This document shows, piece by piece, positions 28,934 through 43,650 of a DNA stretch of 64,000 nt. Source of the DNA: Geobacillus sp. 46C-IIa (lineage in GTDB: Bacteria > Bacillota > Bacilli > Bacillales > Anoxybacillaceae); NCBI RefSeq assembly GCF_014679505.1, contig NZ_CP061474.1, forward strand, positions 3,238,001 to 3,302,000, written 5' to 3'. Both the position numbers and the translations under genes were made by a program. Each line of letters begins with the position of its first letter. Positions within the stretch are counted from its first letter, which is position 1. The notes under the pieces were generated by a model. The model had not been told where the DNA came from, did not search any database, and saw nothing but the letters and a program-made list of their open reading frames with translations.

Positions 28934-29748
28934 AGCTCCTCGACCAACTCCTCCGTCGTGAAGTATCCCTCCCGCAGCGGGATGCCTTGTTCCCGCAAGC
29001 GGCCGCCCATTTTCACGGCAAACGGCAGATCAAGCCCGATGCGCTCAAGCTTGCCTCCAAGCCGGAAAACGTGCTCCGGCACCCCTTCTGCCACGACTTC
29101 TCCTTTGTTCATGACGATCATGCGGTCCGCTTTCGCCGCTTCTTCGAGATCGTGCGTGATCGATACGACCGTGATGCGCCGCTGGCGGTTTAGGCGGCGC
29201 ACCGTATCAAGCACTTCTTCCCTTCCGCGCGGATCGAGCATCGATGTCGCCTCGTCCAAAATGATCATATCAGGGCGAAGCGCCAAAATGCCGGCGATGG
29301 CAACGCGCTGCTTTTGCCCGCCGGAAAGCCGGTGCGGCTCGTGCTCGAGAAACGACTCCATATGCACTTGACGGACAGCTTCATGGATGCGCTCGACCAT
29401 TTCATCGCGCGGGATGCCGTTGTTCTCGAGGGCAAAGGCGATATCGTCTTCGACGGTCGTCCCAACAAATTGGTTATCTGGATTTTGGAACACCATGCCG
29501 ACACGGCGGCGTACATCCCAAACGGTCGTTTCATCAAGGAGGCGCCCGAACAGGCGAATGGCGCCCCGCTCCGGCCGAAGCAGACCGATCAACAGCCGGG
29601 CGATGGTCGACTTGCCCGATCCGTTATGGCCGACAATCGCCAGCCACTCTCCGCGCTCGGCTTGGAAGCTCACGTTTTGCACCGCATACTCCGATTGGTT
29701 CGGATAACGGAAATACACTCCTTCGATCGAAAGGATCGGTTCGGCCAT
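28909..29748 (-). CDS. ecfA1: ECF transporter ATPase EcfA1
   Basis: First ATPase of the ECF module. The start at 29748 (MAEPILSIEGVYFRYP) has GAGGAGA 7 bases upstream and gives 279 residues; the open frame eight codons further up lacks a site. Motifs are Walker A GHNGSGKST, Q-loop FQNPDNQFVG, signature LSGGQKQRVAIAG and Walker B MIILDEATSMLDP. It starts the ecfA1-ecfA2-ecfT-truA unit after the rplQ terminator. Confidence 0.97.
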   Translation of the reverse strand: MAEPILSIEGVYFRYPNQSEYAVQNVSFQAERGEWLAIVGHNGSGKSTIARLLIGLLRPERGAIRLFGRLLDETTVWDVRRRVGMVFQNPDNQFVGTTVEDDIAFALENNGIPRDEMVERIHEAVRQVHMESFLEHEPHRLSGGQKQRVAIAGILALRPDMIILDEATSMLDPRGREEVLDTVRRLNRQRRITVVSITHDLEEAAKADRMIVMNKGEVVAEGVPEHVFRLGGKLERIGLDLPFAVKMGGRLREQGIPLREGYFTTEELVEELWTLYSKK

Positions 29749-29779
29749 AATGGTTTCTCCTCGCCTCGTCACATTCTCA

Positions 29780-29808
29780 ACTATACTTTTCTAAATGATG
29801 GTAAACAA
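29780..29808 (-). promoter_or_regulatory. Candidate promoter of the ecfA1-ecfA2-ecfT-truA unit
   Basis: TTGTTT, 17 bases, TATAGT on minus. The -35 overlaps the T run of the rplQ terminator. Confidence 0.5.
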
Positions 29809-29851
29809 AAAAGGGCATAGATCCAGTTCAAAAGAAACTGTCTCGCCCTTG
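29806..29851 (-). terminator. Terminator of the S10-spc-alpha cluster
   Basis: An imperfect stem (AAGGGC with GCCCTT outside, AGTT with AACT inside) is followed by TTTTTTG on minus, 15 bases after rplQ. Confidence 0.7.
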
Positions 29852-29865
29852 TTGAAATAAAACCG

Positions 29866-30228
29866 TTACACGAGTTCGATAATGACCATCGGCGCCCCGT
29901 CACCGCGGCGAGGACCAAGTTTCATAATGCGCGTATAGCCGCCTTGGCGATCTTGATAGCGCGGCGCAATGTCGCTGAACAACTTTTGCAGCGCATCTTG
30001 GCCGGTTTCGCTATTGGCGACTTCCTTGCGAATAAACGCCGCTGCTTGGCGGCGGGCATGCAAATCGCCGCGTTTGCCGAGCGTGATCATTTTTTCAATG
30101 ACCGAGCGCAATTCTTTTGCCCGTGCCTCAGTCGTTTCGATGCGTTCGTTGATGATTAAGTCCGTTGCTAAATCGCGAAGCAATGCTTTTCGTTGAGAAG
30201 TCGTGCGTCCTAATTTTCTGTACGACAT
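29866..30228 (-). CDS. rplQ: 50S ribosomal protein L17
   Basis: Large-subunit protein near the exit tunnel. The 120 residues start [20 protein letters not shown] and end [12 protein letters not shown], as in the family. Last gene of the alpha operon, 114 bases after rpoA, followed by a terminator. Confidence 0.99.
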   Translation of the reverse strand: MSYRKLGRTTSQRKALLRDLATDLIINERIETTEARAKELRSVIEKMITLGKRGDLHARRQAAAFIRKEVANSETGQDALQKLFSDIAPRYQDRQGGYTRIMKLGPRRGDGAPMVIIELV

Positions 30229-30342
30229 CGAATGTCCCTCCCTTGTAAAATAATGTGTTCCTCATTGCCGTCATAATCGGTTGACGCCCAACGCGAAATC
30301 TATGCTAACGCGCGTTTCCACCCCGCCGGCGGAGACTGGTGC

Positions 30343-31287
30343 TTAATCGTCTTTACGCAAGCTAAGCCCCAGCTCGGACAGCTTCGCCTTCACTTCTTCA
30401 AGCGATTTGCGGCCGAGATTGCGCACTTTCATCATATCTTCTTCCGTTTTTTGCGTCAGCTCCTGAACGGTGTTGATGCCGGCACGTTTCAAGCAGTTGT
30501 AGGAACGGACAGAAAGATCGAGTTCCTCGATCGTCATTTCGAGCACTTTTTCTTTTTGGTCGTCCTCTTTCTCTACCATGATCTCGGCATTTTGTGCTTC
30601 ATCCGTCAGGCCGACAAAAATGTTCAAGTGCTCGGTTAAAATTTTCGCCCCAAGGGAAATGGCCTCTTTCGGCCCGATGCTTCCGTCGGTCCACACGTCA
30701 ATCGTCAATTTGTCATAGTCTGTCACCTGACCGACCCGCGTGTTCTCGACTTGATAGGAAACTCGGGAGACCGGCGTATAAATGGAGTCGATCGGAATCA
30801 CGCCGATTGGCTGGTCTTCGCGCTTGTTCGCCTCAGCCGGGACATACCCCCGCCCCCGTCTAGCGGTCATGCGCATGCGCAGGCGACCGCCTTCCGCCAG
30901 CGTAGCAATATGAAGGTCCGGGTTTAAAATTTCTACATCGCTGTCGTGAGTAATATCGGCAGCCGTGACAACTCCTTCACCCTGCACATCGATTTCCAAC
31001 GTTTTCTCTTCGTCTGAGTAAATTTTCAACGCTAGCTTTTTAACATTCAAAATGATGGCTGTCACATCCTCGACGACGCCCTCAATCGTTGAAAACTCGT
31101 GCAGTACACCGTCGATTTGCACCGATGTCACAGCCGCACCAGGGAGTGAAGACAATAGGATACGACGTAAGGAGTTCCCTAAGGTTGTACCATATCCACG
31201 CTCAAGCGGTTCGACTACGAATTTGCCGTATTTGGCATCTTCGCTCAGTTCGACCGTTTCAATTTTCGGCTTTTCAATTTCAATCAT
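30343..31287 (-). CDS. rpoA: RNA polymerase alpha subunit
   Basis: Assembles the polymerase core and contacts UP elements. The 314 residues comprise the N-terminal dimerisation domain ([17 protein letters not shown]) and, after a linker near residue 235, the C-terminal domain ([34 protein letters not shown]). It sits in the alpha operon between rpsK and rplQ. An internal promoter in the 171-base rpsK-rpoA gap may give extra expression. Confidence 0.99.
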   Translation of the reverse strand: MIEIEKPKIETVELSEDAKYGKFVVEPLERGYGTTLGNSLRRILLSSLPGAAVTSVQIDGVLHEFSTIEGVVEDVTAIILNVKKLALKIYSDEEKTLEIDVQGEGVVTAADITHDSDVEILNPDLHIATLAEGGRLRMRMTARRGRGYVPAEANKREDQPIGVIPIDSIYTPVSRVSYQVENTRVGQVTDYDKLTIDVWTDGSIGPKEAISLGAKILTEHLNIFVGLTDEAQNAEIMVEKEDDQKEKVLEMTIEELDLSVRSYNCLKRAGINTVQELTQKTEEDMMKVRNLGRKSLEEVKAKLSELGLSLRKDD

Positions 31288-31414
31288 CGATTATTATACC
31301 CTCCTTCAAAACGTCGAGACCCCGACCAAACGGTACACGCCTAATAACATTCCCCCATGAATCTATATCTACGCTTGCCGGCGGACGAAGCCGGCTTCCC
31401 TGTCATGGTCTTTA

Positions 31415-31443
31415 TCATATCCCATTATTGACAATGGTTCAAA
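31415..31443 (-). promoter_or_regulatory. Candidate internal promoter upstream of rpoA
   Basis: TTGAAC, 17 bases, TATGAT on minus, just after the rpsK stop. Confidence 0.5.
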
Positions 31444-31458
31444 TTCTATACAGAGGCG

Positions 31459-31848
31459 TTACACGCGGCGACGTTTTGGCGGACGGCATCCATTGTGCGG
31501 GATTGGAGTGACGTCTTTGATCGCCGTAATTTCCAATCCGGCTGCTTGCAACGCACGGATCGCTGCCTCACGGCCAGCCCCAGGGCCTTTCACGTTCACT
31601 TCGACCGTTTTCATGCCATGTTCCATCGACGCTTTCGCCGCTGCCTCTGCGGCCATTTGCGCTGCAAATGGCGTCGATTTGCGCGAACCTTTGAATCCTA
31701 ATGCGCCAGCGCTCGACCAAGCAATGGCGTTGCCATGAACGTCCGTAATCGTTACGATCGTGTTGTTGAAAGTCGAACGAATATGGGCAATGCCCGTATC
31801 AATATTTTTTCTTACGCGGCGTTTGCGAGTGTTTGTTCTGCGTGCCAT
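31459..31848 (-). CDS. rpsK: 30S ribosomal protein S11
   Basis: Small-subunit platform protein at the mRNA exit. The 129 residues contain the conserved [18 protein letters not shown] and end [11 protein letters not shown]. The gene is 25 bases after rpsM. Confidence 0.99.
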   Translation of the reverse strand: MARRTNTRKRRVRKNIDTGIAHIRSTFNNTIVTITDVHGNAIAWSSAGALGFKGSRKSTPFAAQMAAEAAAKASMEHGMKTVEVNVKGPGAGREAAIRALQAAGLEITAIKDVTPIPHNGCRPPKRRRV

Positions 31849-31873
31849 TCGTCAAATGACCTCCTTTGCGTGA

Positions 31874-32239
31874 TTATTTTTTCTTGTTCGCTACCGTACG
31901 GCGCGGGCCTTTGCGCGTGCGGGCATTGTTTTTCGTGTTTTGACCGCGAACCGGCAACCCGCGGCGATGACGCAGGCCGCGATAGCAGCCGATTTCCATT
32001 AACCGCTTAATGTTTAACGATACTTCACGGCGCAGATCGCCTTCCACTTTCAAGCGGCCGACGATTTCACGAATGCGGCCAAGCTCCTCTTCCGTTAAAT
32101 CGCGAACGCGTGTATCCTCCGATACGCCTGCTTCTTTTAAGATTTTTTGCGCAGTCGGTTTGCCGATCCCATAAATGTATGTTAACGAAATGACTACTCG
32201 TTTATCGCGCGGAATGTCGACACCTGCAATACGTGCCAT
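31874..32239 (-). CDS. rpsM: 30S ribosomal protein S13
   Basis: Head protein that bridges to the large subunit. The start at 32239 ([19 protein letters not shown]) gives the standard 121 residues and follows GGAGG; three codons upstream are discarded. It ends RTVANKKK. First gene of the alpha part, 20 bases after rpmJ. Confidence 0.99.
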   Translation of the reverse strand: MARIAGVDIPRDKRVVISLTYIYGIGKPTAQKILKEAGVSEDTRVRDLTEEELGRIREIVGRLKVEGDLRREVSLNIKRLMEIGCYRGLRHRRGLPVRGQNTKNNARTRKGPRRTVANKKK

Positions 32240-32259
32240 ATTGTACACCTCCTTGGAAA

Positions 32260-32626
<367 letters not shown>

Positions 32627-32742
32627 CGAGCGGCTCTCCCTCCTTCGAATGAGTAACATTGTGTTACGCAAAACCGAACGGACATAAGGCGGGCGATATC
32701 TACATCAGCTCCTCATGGCCGTTGCCACGGCACTCGGAGCTG

Positions 32743-35474
<2,732 letters not shown>

Positions 35475-35475
<1 letters not shown>

Positions 35476-35915
35476 TAAATCACCTCAGTTTTACCGCCAG
35501 CCGCCTCAATGGCTTCTTTCGCCGATGCCGAGAACTTATGCGCTTTGACCGTTAACTTTTTCTCGATTTGGCCTTTGCCTAAAATTTTCACGCCCGACTT
35601 CAGCTTGCTGATCACACCTGTTTCAAGCAGCAATTCCGGTGTAACTTCCGTGCCGTCTTCAAAAATGTTCAGTTTATCTAAGTTGACTACCGCGTATTCT
35701 TTTCGGTTGATGTTCGTGAACCCGCGTTTCGGCAGGCGGCGGAACAAAGGCGTTTGGCCCCCTTCAAAACCAAGGCGAACCCCTCCGCCGGAGCGGGCTT
35801 TTTGACCTTTATGGCCGCGGCCAGACGTTTTGCCGTTGCCCGAACCGATCCCGCGGCCGACACGGACAGCTTTCTTCCGGGAACCCGGCGCTGGTTGCAA
35901 TTCATGAAGTTTCAT
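35475..35915 (-). CDS. rplO: 50S ribosomal protein L15
   Basis: Late-assembly large-subunit protein. The 146 residues have the Gly/Lys/Arg-rich N-terminal extension ([20 protein letters not shown]) and globular C-terminus. The stop is coupled to the secY start. Confidence 0.99.
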
Positions 35916-35941
35916 GGCGAAGCACCTCCTTATGATCCCAT

Positions 35942-36130
35942 TTATTCTTCGATTTCTTTTACTTTCACAAGGTGAGCGACTTTATTAATCATCCCACGGA
36001 TGGCAGGATTGTCATTATGAACGACCGTTTGATGCATTTTCCGCAAGCCGAGTGTCTTTACGGTAATGCGTTGGTCTTCCGGACGGCCAATCACGCTGCG
36101 CGTGAGGGTAATCGCCAATTTTTTTGCCAT
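35942..36130 (-). CDS. rpmD: 50S ribosomal protein L30
   Basis: Large-subunit protein of 62 residues, [20 protein letters not shown] to [10 protein letters not shown], as in the B. stearothermophilus L30 of known structure. It lies 13 bases after rpsE. Confidence 0.99.
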   Translation of the reverse strand: MAKKLAITLTRSVIGRPEDQRITVKTLGLRKMHQTVVHNDNPAIRGMINKVAHLVKVKEIEE

Positions 36131-36143
36131 GATCGTTCCCTCC

Positions 36144-36644
36144 TTATCCTAACAGTTCCTCGACTGTTTTGCCGCGCAATTTTGCTACGTCTTCGGCGCG
36201 TTTTAATTGCTTTAATCCATCGAACGTTGCGCGCACCATGTTGATTGGCGTGTTCGAACCGATCGATTTCGACAAAATGTCGCTGATGCCCGCCAGCTCC
36301 AATACCGCGCGAGCCGGACCACCGGCGATAACCCCGGTACCTTCGGAAGCCGGTTTTAAAATGATTTCCCCAGCACCAAAATGGCCGACCACTTCATGCG
36401 GAATCGTCGTGCCAACGATCGGCACTTCCATTAAGTTTTTCTTCGCATCTTCAATCGCCTTGCGGATCGCTTCCGGAACTTCTTGCGCTTTCCCTGTGCC
36501 AAATCCGACATGGCCGTTCTTATCGCCGACGACGACTAAAGCCGAAAAGCGCAGGCGACGTCCGCCTTTCACGACTTTTGCTACACGGTTTACCGCGACT
36601 ACACGCTCTTCCAATTCAAGTTTGTTTGGATCGATACGACGCAT
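36144..36644 (-). CDS. rpsE: 30S ribosomal protein S5
   Basis: Small-subunit accuracy protein. The 166 residues match B. stearothermophilus S5. The N-terminal double-stranded-RNA-like domain includes [21 protein letters not shown], with no changes visible in the loop linked to spectinomycin resistance. Confidence 0.99.
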   Translation of the reverse strand: MRRIDPNKLELEERVVAVNRVAKVVKGGRRLRFSALVVVGDKNGHVGFGTGKAQEVPEAIRKAIEDAKKNLMEVPIVGTTIPHEVVGHFGAGEIILKPASEGTGVIAGGPARAVLELAGISDILSKSIGSNTPINMVRATFDGLKQLKRAEDVAKLRGKTVEELLG

Positions 36645-36661
36645 CGTTGTCCCTCCTTTAA

Positions 36662-37024
36662 TTAGAATTCCAAGCCGACTTCGCGGGCGGCATCCGCTAA
36701 TGCTTTAACCCGTCCATGATACAAATACCCGCCACGGTCGAACACGACTTGTTTAATGCCTTTTTCTAACGCCCGTTTGGCGACAAGCTCGCCGACTTTT
36801 TTCGCCGCATCAATGTTGTTTGTCGAATCTAAGCCGAACTCTTTATCCAATGTTGAGGCGCTGACAATCGTTGCCGATTTCGTATCGTCGATAATTTGCG
36901 CGTAAATATGTTTGTTCGAACGGAACACGCTCAACCGCGGACGTTCAGCCGTGCCGACGATTTTTTTGCGGATGCGCGCGTGTCTTTTTTTACGGACCGC
37001 GTTTCGGTCAACTTTCGTGATCAT
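36662..37024 (-). CDS. rplR: 50S ribosomal protein L18
   Basis: Binds 5S rRNA together with L5. The 120 residues start [20 protein letters not shown] and end [12 protein letters not shown], as in the family. It is 17 bases upstream of rpsE. Confidence 0.99.
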   Translation of the reverse strand: MITKVDRNAVRKKRHARIRKKIVGTAERPRLSVFRSNKHIYAQIIDDTKSATIVSASTLDKEFGLDSTNNIDAAKKVGELVAKRALEKGIKQVVFDRGGYLYHGRVKALADAAREVGLEF

Positions 37025-37057
37025 CGAATGTCACTCCTTTCGCTTCGCTATGCCGCG

Positions 37058-37594
37058 TTATTTACCAGTTTTGCCTTCTTTTAAGCGCACAAGTTCGCCT
37101 TCGTAGCGAATGCCTTTGCCTTTATACGGCTCCGGCGGACGTACGGCGCGAATGTTGGCTGCCAGTTCGCCGACGCGTTGCTTGTCTGCCCCTTTGACGA
37201 TGATTTTCGTCGCTGCAGGCACTTCAATTTCGAGCCCCTCTTCCGGTTCAATTTCTACCGGGTGGGAGTAACCGACGCTTAATACAAGTTTTTTCCCTTG
37301 TTTCGATGCACGGTATCCGACACCGACGAGCTCAAGTGCTTTTTCATAGCCTTTCGAAACGCCTTCGACCATGTTAGCGAGCAAGCTGCGCGTCGTGCCA
37401 TGGAGCGCGCGATGTTGCTTCTCATCGCTTGGGCGTGTAACGGTGATCACATTGTCTTCAACGTTGATCGTAATATCCGGGTGGAACGTGCGGGTTAATT
37501 CCCCTTTCGGCCCTTTGACCGTAACCGTATTGCCGTTCACCGTGACAGTGACACCGGCAGGAATTTCAATTGGTTTTTTGCCGACACGTGACAT
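37058..37594 (-). CDS. rplF: 50S ribosomal protein L6
   Basis: Large-subunit protein near the factor-binding site. The start at 37594 ([15 protein letters not shown]) gives 178 residues, the B. stearothermophilus length; the 13 upstream codons lack a good site. Two similar domains end in [20 protein letters not shown]. Confidence 0.99.
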   Translation of the reverse strand: MSRVGKKPIEIPAGVTVTVNGNTVTVKGPKGELTRTFHPDITINVEDNVITVTRPSDEKQHRALHGTTRSLLANMVEGVSKGYEKALELVGVGYRASKQGKKLVLSVGYSHPVEIEPEEGLEIEVPAATKIIVKGADKQRVGELAANIRAVRPPEPYKGKGIRYEGELVRLKEGKTGK

Positions 37595-37626
37595 GTCAAA
37601 AACACCTCCATTCTTGAGCGAATAAA

Positions 37627-38025
37627 TTACCAAACGTAGGCGATTACTTCGCCGCCCGTGCCTTTTTGACGAGCTTCTTTATCCGTTAAAATGCCTTGCG
37701 ACGTCGAGAGAATGGCGATCCCTAAGCCGTTTAAGACGCGCGGCACTTCGTGGGCTTTGACGTACACGCGCAGCCCCGGTTTGCTGATGCGTTTCAGCCC
37801 GGTAATGACGCGTTCGTTGTTCGGACCGTATTTCAAGAAAATGCGGAGAATCCCTTGTTTGTTGTCTTCGATATATTCCACATCACGAATAAACCCTTCG
37901 CGCTTTAAAATCTCGGCGATTTCCCGCTTGATTTTCGAAGCCGGGACTTCGAGTTTTTCGTGACGCACCATGTTCGCATTGCGGATGCGAGTCAGCATAT
38001 CAGCAATTGGATCTGTCATCACCAT
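37627..38025 (-). CDS. rpsH: 30S ribosomal protein S8
   Basis: Central-domain 16S binder. The 132 residues [18 protein letters not shown] to GGEVIAYVW have the same length as in B. subtilis, with the conserved [13 protein letters not shown] segment. It lies in the spc part between rpsN and rplF. Confidence 0.99.
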   Translation of the reverse strand: MVMTDPIADMLTRIRNANMVRHEKLEVPASKIKREIAEILKREGFIRDVEYIEDNKQGILRIFLKYGPNNERVITGLKRISKPGLRVYVKAHEVPRVLNGLGIAILSTSQGILTDKEARQKGTGGEVIAYVW

Positions 38026-38058
38026 TTTGTTTTACCTCCTTCCCAATCAATGGGTTGA

Positions 38059-38244
38059 TTACCAGCTGGCTTTTTTAATGCCTGGAAGTTGACCTTTATA
38101 TGCGAGTTCACGGAAACAAATACGGCAAAGTTTAAATTTGCGGTAAACCGAATGCGGGCGGCCGCAGCGCTCGCAGCGGGTGTACGCTCTCACTTTAAAC
38201 TTTGGCGTCCGTTTTTGTTTCGCGATCATCGATTTTTTAGCCAC
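38059..38244 (-). CDS. rpsN: 30S ribosomal protein S14 (zinc-binding form)
   Basis: Head protein of 61 residues. The short form has two CxxC pairs (CERC and CRIC) that bind zinc. It is the constitutive C+ paralogue; the zinc-free form is not in this window. Sometimes named rpsZ. Confidence 0.99.
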   Translation of the reverse strand: MAKKSMIAKQKRTPKFKVRAYTRCERCGRPHSVYRKFKLCRICFRELAYKGQLPGIKKASW

Positions 38245-38273
38245 GATTTCGCCTCCCTTGTGTTATGGGATCA

Positions 38274-38834
<561 letters not shown>

Positions 38835-38840
38835 TCACGG

Positions 38841-39152
38841 TTATTTATCTAAAATCTCTCCGGATTTTTTCGCATAGCGCACTTTTTTGCCGTCGACAAT
38901 TTTGTAGCCGATACGCGTCGGCGCACCTGTTTTCGGATCTAACGGCATCACTTTGGAAACGTGGATCGGCGCTTCTTTTTCAATAATGCCGCCTTGCGGA
39001 TTTGCTTGCGACGGTTTCGCGTGCTTTTTCACGATGTTGACACCTTCAACGATGACGCGGTTTTTCTTCGGAAATGCCGCTAGGATGACGCCTTGTTTGC
39101 CTTTGTCTTTGCCGGAGATTACTTGCACTTTATCACCTTTTTTTACATGCAT
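38841..39152 (-). CDS. rplX: 50S ribosomal protein L24
   Basis: Assembly-initiating large-subunit protein with a KOW motif ([20 protein letters not shown]). The 103 residues are the family length. It lies 36 bases after rplN. Confidence 0.99.
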   Translation of the reverse strand: MHVKKGDKVQVISGKDKGKQGVILAAFPKKNRVIVEGVNIVKKHAKPSQANPQGGIIEKEAPIHVSKVMPLDPKTGAPTRIGYKIVDGKKVRYAKKSGEILDK

Positions 39153-39188
39153 CGCATTCGCACCTCCTTGAAACGTGATTCCGTTCCA

Positions 39189-39557
39189 TTAAATAACTTC
39201 CGGAGCTAAAGAAATGATTTTCATGAAGTCTTTATCGCGCAATTCGCGGGCAACCGGCCCAAAAATACGCGTGCCGCGCGGGCTTTTGTCATCACGAATA
39301 ATGACGCAGGCGTTTTCGTCAAAACGGATGTACGAACCATCTGGACGGCGTACCCCGCGCTTCGTGCGGACGACAACCGCTTTAACGACTTGACCTTTTT
39401 TAACAACGCCACCTGGCGTCGCATCTTTAACCGTAGCTACAACGACATCGCCGATGTTCGCGTAGCGGCGGCCCGAACCTCCGAGCACTTTAATGACAAG
39501 CACTTCGCGTGCGCCAGAGTTATCAGCTACTTTTAAGCGAGATTCTTGTTGAATCAT
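39189..39557 (-). CDS. rplN: 50S ribosomal protein L14
   Basis: Forms an inter-subunit bridge. The 122 residues start [20 protein letters not shown] and end [13 protein letters not shown], identical in length to the B. stearothermophilus L14 of known structure. Confidence 0.99.
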
Positions 39558-39606
39558 CGACGAAACCTCCTTTCGGAATTATCTCCCCGAACTAAATGAA
39601 GAACGA

Positions 39607-39870
39607 TTACAGAACAACTGCCTTTTCGACGACTTCTACTAAGCGGAAGCGTTTCGTTGCCGACAGCGGGCGAGTTTCCATAATTTTTACGATGTCGCCG
39701 ACTTTCGCAACGTTATGTTCATCGTGTGCTTTATATTTTTTCGAGTATTTCACGCGTTTGCCGTATAACGGATGTTTTTTGTACGTTTCAACTAAAACGG
39801 TAATCGTTTTGTCCATTTTGTCCGATACGACCCGTCCGACGTACACTTTGCGTTGATTGCGTTCGCTCAT
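39607..39870 (-). CDS. rpsQ: 30S ribosomal protein S17
   Basis: Early 16S-binding protein with an OB fold. The 87 residues [20 protein letters not shown] to [12 protein letters not shown] fit the family. It is 22 bases after rpmC. Confidence 0.99.
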   Translation of the reverse strand: MSERNQRKVYVGRVVSDKMDKTITVLVETYKKHPLYGKRVKYSKKYKAHDEHNVAKVGDIVKIMETRPLSATKRFRLVEVVEKAVVL

Positions 39871-39892
39871 TCCGCAAACCTCCTCTCAAACA

Positions 39893-40093
39893 TTATTTAT
39901 TGGCAGCGAGCTCTCGTTCGCGAATGATCGTTTTCATACGGGCGATGTCTTTGCGCACTTGGCGGATGCGCGCCGTGTTTTCCAGTTGGCCTGTCGCCAG
40001 CTGGAAGCGAAGGTTGAATAATTCTTCCTTCAACGTTTGAATTTTTTGCTCGATTTCGGCAGTGGTCAAATCACGGATTTCTTTCGCTTTCAT
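39893..40093 (-). CDS. rpmC: 50S ribosomal protein L29
   Basis: Protein of 66 residues near the tunnel exit, a two-helix hairpin rich in Glu, Lys and Arg ([18 protein letters not shown]). Its ATG overlaps the rplP stop by one base (TAATG). Confidence 0.99.
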   Translation of the reverse strand: MKAKEIRDLTTAEIEQKIQTLKEELFNLRFQLATGQLENTARIRQVRKDIARMKTIIRERELAANK

Positions 40094-40518
40094 TACGCTT
40101 CACCACCAGTTTCTTCACGTTTTACGAATTTGCATTTGATCGGAAGCTTGTGAGAAGCCAAACGCAATGCTTCACGTGCCACTTCCTCGGAAACACCGCC
40201 CACTTCAAACATGACTTTGCCCGGTTTGACAACAGCAACCCATCCTTCCGGCGCCCCTTTACCGGAACCCATCCGCACTTCAAGCGGCTTAGCTGTATAC
40301 GGTTTGGATGGGAAAATGCGAATCCATACTTTCCCGCCCCGTCTCATGTAACGGGTCATCGCCCGGCGGGCTGCTTCGATTTGTCGGTTTGTAATCCAAG
40401 CTGATTCTAATGCTTGCAAGCCGAATTCACCGAAATGAACTTCCGTACCGCCTTTCGCGCGGCCTTTCATCCGTCCGCGATGTTCACGGCGATATTTGAC
40501 GCGTTTTGGCATTAACAT
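40093..40518 (-). CDS. rplP: 50S ribosomal protein L16
   Basis: Organises the A-site region of the large subunit. The 141 residues start [19 protein letters not shown] and contain [20 protein letters not shown] and [18 protein letters not shown]. It lies 2 bases after rpsC. Confidence 0.99.
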   Translation of the reverse strand: MLMPKRVKYRREHRGRMKGRAKGGTEVHFGEFGLQALESAWITNRQIEAARRAMTRYMRRGGKVWIRIFPSKPYTAKPLEVRMGSGKGAPEGWVAVVKPGKVMFEVGGVSEEVAREALRLASHKLPIKCKFVKREETGGEA

Positions 40519-40520
40519 GA

Positions 40521-41177
40521 TTATTTTCCTCCTTCCTCAGCTTTTTTCTTTGTCGGAAGGACTTCCCCACGATAAATCCATACTTTGACGCCGATTTTTC
40601 CGTACGTGGTATCCGCTTCTGCCGTTGCATAGTCGATGTCAGCGCGCAACGTATGGAGTGGAACTGTCCCCTCGCTGTAATGTTCCGAACGAGCGATATC
40701 GGCACCGCCTAAACGGCCGGAAACCATCGTTTTAATCCCTTTTGCCCCAGCGCGCATCGCCCGTTGAATGGCTTGTTTTTGCGCCCGGCGGAACGAAACG
40801 CGGTTTTCCAACTGGCGAGCGATATTTTCAGCAACGAGTTTCGCGTCCAAATCCGGCTTTTTAATTTCGACGATGTTAATATGGACACGTTTGCCAGTCA
40901 ATTGCGCGAGCGCTTTGCGGAGCGCTTCAACTTCCGAACCGCCTTTCCCGATGACCATGCCCGGTTTGGCTGTATGGATCGTTACGTTGACGCGGTTGGC
41001 TGCACGTTCAATCTCCACGCGGGAGACGGCCGCGTCTTGCAGGCGTTTGTTAATGTATTCGCGGACTTTTAAGTCCTCGTGCAACAGATCTGCATAGTCT
41101 TTTTCCGCATACCATCTCGATTCCCAGTCACGAATGATGCCGATGCGCAGACCGATCGGGTTGACCTTTTGACCCAC
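40521..41177 (-). CDS. rpsC: 30S ribosomal protein S3
   Basis: Head protein at the mRNA entry channel with helicase activity. The 218 residues include the KH-type motif [14 protein letters not shown] and the C-terminal [12 protein letters not shown]. It lies 3 bases after rplV. Confidence 0.99.
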   Translation of the reverse strand: MGQKVNPIGLRIGIIRDWESRWYAEKDYADLLHEDLKVREYINKRLQDAAVSRVEIERAANRVNVTIHTAKPGMVIGKGGSEVEALRKALAQLTGKRVHINIVEIKKPDLDAKLVAENIARQLENRVSFRRAQKQAIQRAMRAGAKGIKTMVSGRLGGADIARSEHYSEGTVPLHTLRADIDYATAEADTTYGKIGVKVWIYRGEVLPTKKKAEEGGK

Positions 41178-41180
41178 GGA

Positions 41181-41522
41181 TTATCCCTCCTTCTTTTCTG
41201 AAACGACGATTGTAATGTGGCTTGTGCGTTTATTAATGGCGCTTGCCCGTCCCATCGCGCGCGGACGGAAACGTTTCAGCGTCGGGCCTTCGTCTACGTA
41301 CGCTTGAGAAACAACTAAGTTGTTGATGTCCATGTCATAGTTATGTTCAGCGTTGGCAACAGCCGATTTCAACACTTTCTCGATGATCGGGGAAGCGGCT
41401 TTCGGCGTGTGACGCAAAATGGCGAACGCTTCACCGACTTCTTTCCCGCGGATCAAATCAATGACTAAGCGCGCTTTACGAGGAGCGATGCGAACGGTTC
41501 TCGCAACAGCTTTAGCTTGCAT
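41181..41522 (-). CDS. rplV: 50S ribosomal protein L22
   Basis: Lines the exit tunnel with its beta hairpin. The 113 residues include [20 protein letters not shown] in the hairpin and match B. stearothermophilus L22. No deletion linked to macrolide resistance is seen. Confidence 0.99.
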   Translation of the reverse strand: MQAKAVARTVRIAPRKARLVIDLIRGKEVGEAFAILRHTPKAASPIIEKVLKSAVANAEHNYDMDINNLVVSQAYVDEGPTLKRFRPRAMGRASAINKRTSHITIVVSEKKEG

Positions 41523-41540
41523 ATTCAGAACCTCCTCTCA

Positions 41541-41819
41541 TTACCGTTTTGTTTTCTTGTCATCGCCGGCATGGCCGCGGAACGTGCGCGTCGGCGCAAA
41601 TTCACCAAGTTTATGTCCGACCATGTCCTCTGTAATGTAGACCGGTACATGTTTGCGGCCGTCATATACGGCGATCGTATGGCCGACAAACTGCGGGAAG
41701 ATCGTCGAACGGCGAGACCATGTTTTGATCACTTGTTTTTGCCCAGTTTCATTGAGCTTTTCAATTTTTTTCATCAAATGTTCATCGCAAAATGGACCTT
41801 TTTTCAAGCTGCGACCCAT
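41541..41819 (-). CDS. rpsS: 30S ribosomal protein S19
   Basis: Head protein of 92 residues that contacts S13 and the large subunit. It starts [20 protein letters not shown] and contains the conserved [16 protein letters not shown]. It lies 33 bases after rplB. Confidence 0.99.
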   Translation of the reverse strand: MGRSLKKGPFCDEHLMKKIEKLNETGQKQVIKTWSRRSTIFPQFVGHTIAVYDGRKHVPVYITEDMVGHKLGEFAPTRTFRGHAGDDKKTKR

Positions 41820-41852
41820 AAGTGAACCTCCCTTCTTAATTGCGCTCGTTCA

Positions 41853-42683
41853 TTACTTCTTGCGGCGACGGACGATGAATTTATCCGATTTGTTTTTCTT
41901 TTTGCGCGTTTTGTATCCGAGCGTCGGTTTGCCCCATGGCGTCATCGGCGATTTGCGTCCGATCGGTGCTTTCCCTTCACCACCACCGTGCGGGTGATCA
42001 ACCGGGTTCATAACCGAACCGCGAACTGTCGGGCGGATGCCTAACCAGCGAGCGCGCCCTGCTTTCCCGATGTTGACAAGTTCGTGTTGCTCGTTGCCTA
42101 CTTCACCGACTGTGGCACGGCATTTGCCTAAAATCATGCGCACTTCGCCAGAAGCTAAACGAATGATAACGTATTTACCCTCTTTCCCGAGCACTTGCGC
42201 CGATGTGCCGGCTGCACGCACCAATTGACCGCCACGGCCTGGTTTCAGCTCGATGTTGTGGACGAGCGTACCGACCGGAATGTTCTCAAGCGGCAGCGCA
42301 TTGCCAACTTTAATGTCTGCGTCCGGGCCAGACATGATTTCCATGCCGACTTTTAAGTTTTTCGGCGCGAGAATGTAGCGTTTCTCGCCGTCAGCATAGT
42401 TGATGAGTGCGATATTCGCCGAACGGTTCGGATCGTATTCGATCGTAGCAACGCGTCCAGGAATTCCGTCTTTGTCACGTTTAAAATCGATAATCCGGTA
42501 TTGGCGCTTATGGCCACCGCCTTGATGGCGAACCGTGATTTTCCCTTGGTTGTTGCGGCCCGCTTTTTTCTTCAACGGGGCAAGCAGCGATTTTTCCGGC
42601 TGATCTGTCGTAATTTCCGAGAAATCAAGCACCGTCATGCCGCGACGGCCGTTCGATGTCGGTTTATACTTTTTAATCGCCAT
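41853..42683 (-). CDS. rplB: 50S ribosomal protein L2
   Basis: One of the largest 23S binders, needed for subunit joining and near the peptidyl-transferase centre. The 276 residues include the essential segment [20 protein letters not shown] near the C-terminus. It lies 27 bases after rplW. Confidence 0.99.
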   Translation of the reverse strand: MAIKKYKPTSNGRRGMTVLDFSEITTDQPEKSLLAPLKKKAGRNNQGKITVRHQGGGHKRQYRIIDFKRDKDGIPGRVATIEYDPNRSANIALINYADGEKRYILAPKNLKVGMEIMSGPDADIKVGNALPLENIPVGTLVHNIELKPGRGGQLVRAAGTSAQVLGKEGKYVIIRLASGEVRMILGKCRATVGEVGNEQHELVNIGKAGRARWLGIRPTVRGSVMNPVDHPHGGGEGKAPIGRKSPMTPWGKPTLGYKTRKKKNKSDKFIVRRRKK

Positions 42684-42710
42684 CGGTATGTCCCTCCTTC
42701 GTCATGAATA

Positions 42711-42998
42711 TTACACTTCGAACAGTTCGATTTCTTTGCTGTCCGGCGTCAGCGTTACGATCGCTTTGCGGCGGCGGTTCGTGTAGCCGCTGTAACGGCC
42801 GACGCGTTTAAATTTCCCTTTATAGTTCATAATGTTGACTTTTTCAACTTTGACGCCAAAGATTTTCTCAACAGCGTCTTTCACTTCCGTTTTGTTCGCT
42901 TTGACGTCAACTTCAAACGTATATTTCCGTTGCCCGACCAAGTTCATCGTATTTTCCGTGATGATGGGGCGCTTAATAATGTCGCGAAGGTCTTTCAT
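42711..42998 (-). CDS. rplW: 50S ribosomal protein L23
   Basis: Tunnel-exit protein of 95 residues and docking site for trigger factor and SRP. It starts [18 protein letters not shown]. Its ATG overlaps the rplD stop by one base (TAATG). Confidence 0.99.
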   Translation of the reverse strand: MKDLRDIIKRPIITENTMNLVGQRKYTFEVDVKANKTEVKDAVEKIFGVKVEKVNIMNYKGKFKRVGRYSGYTNRRRKAIVTLTPDSKEIELFEV

Positions 42999-43621
42999 TA
43001 TGCAAGCACCTCCTCTACTTTCTCCACGGCCGCCTTCGTAATGACGAGCTTGTCATGGTTTAACACGTCAAGCACGTTGATGCCGTTGGCAGAAACGACT
43101 TTGACGCCCGGGATGTTGCGCGCCGACAAATAAACGTTTTCGTTCAGTTCGTCGGTCACAATGAGCGCCTTCCGGTCAACCGCGAGGTTATTTAAAATTT
43201 TTACCATTTCTTTCGTTTTCGGTGCTTCAAGCGACAGTTGGTCCAATACAACAATTTCGTTTTCCAGCACTTTCGAGGACAGTGCCGATTTAATGGCTAA
43301 ACGGCGAACTTTTTTCGGCAGTTTGTAGCTGTAGTCGCGCGGAACCGGACCAAAGACCGTACCGCCGCCGCGCCATTGCGGAGCGCGAATCGAACCTTGA
43401 CGGGCGCGTCCAGTCCCTTTTTGACGCCATGGTTTGCGGCCGCCGCCGCTCACTTCAGCGCGATTTTTCGTTTTGTGTGTTCCTTGGCGCATCGAGGCGC
43501 GTTGCATAATGACTGCTTCGAACAATACGTGTTTATTCGGTTCAATCCCAAAAACGGCATCGTTTAATTCGATTTCTCCGATCGTCTGACCGTTTTGGTT
43601 ATATAATGCTACTTTTGGCAT
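42998..43621 (-). CDS. rplD: 50S ribosomal protein L4
   Basis: Tunnel protein of 207 residues with the long loop [20 protein letters not shown]. In enteric bacteria L4 represses the S10 operon, but Bacillus lacks that control as far as known, and the rpsJ leader here shows no E. coli-like structure. Confidence 0.99.
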   Translation of the reverse strand: MPKVALYNQNGQTIGEIELNDAVFGIEPNKHVLFEAVIMQRASMRQGTHKTKNRAEVSGGGRKPWRQKGTGRARQGSIRAPQWRGGGTVFGPVPRDYSYKLPKKVRRLAIKSALSSKVLENEIVVLDQLSLEAPKTKEMVKILNNLAVDRKALIVTDELNENVYLSARNIPGVKVVSANGINVLDVLNHDKLVITKAAVEKVEEVLA

Positions 43622-43650
43622 TACGTAGTTCCTCCTTTCTTGGCCAAGTG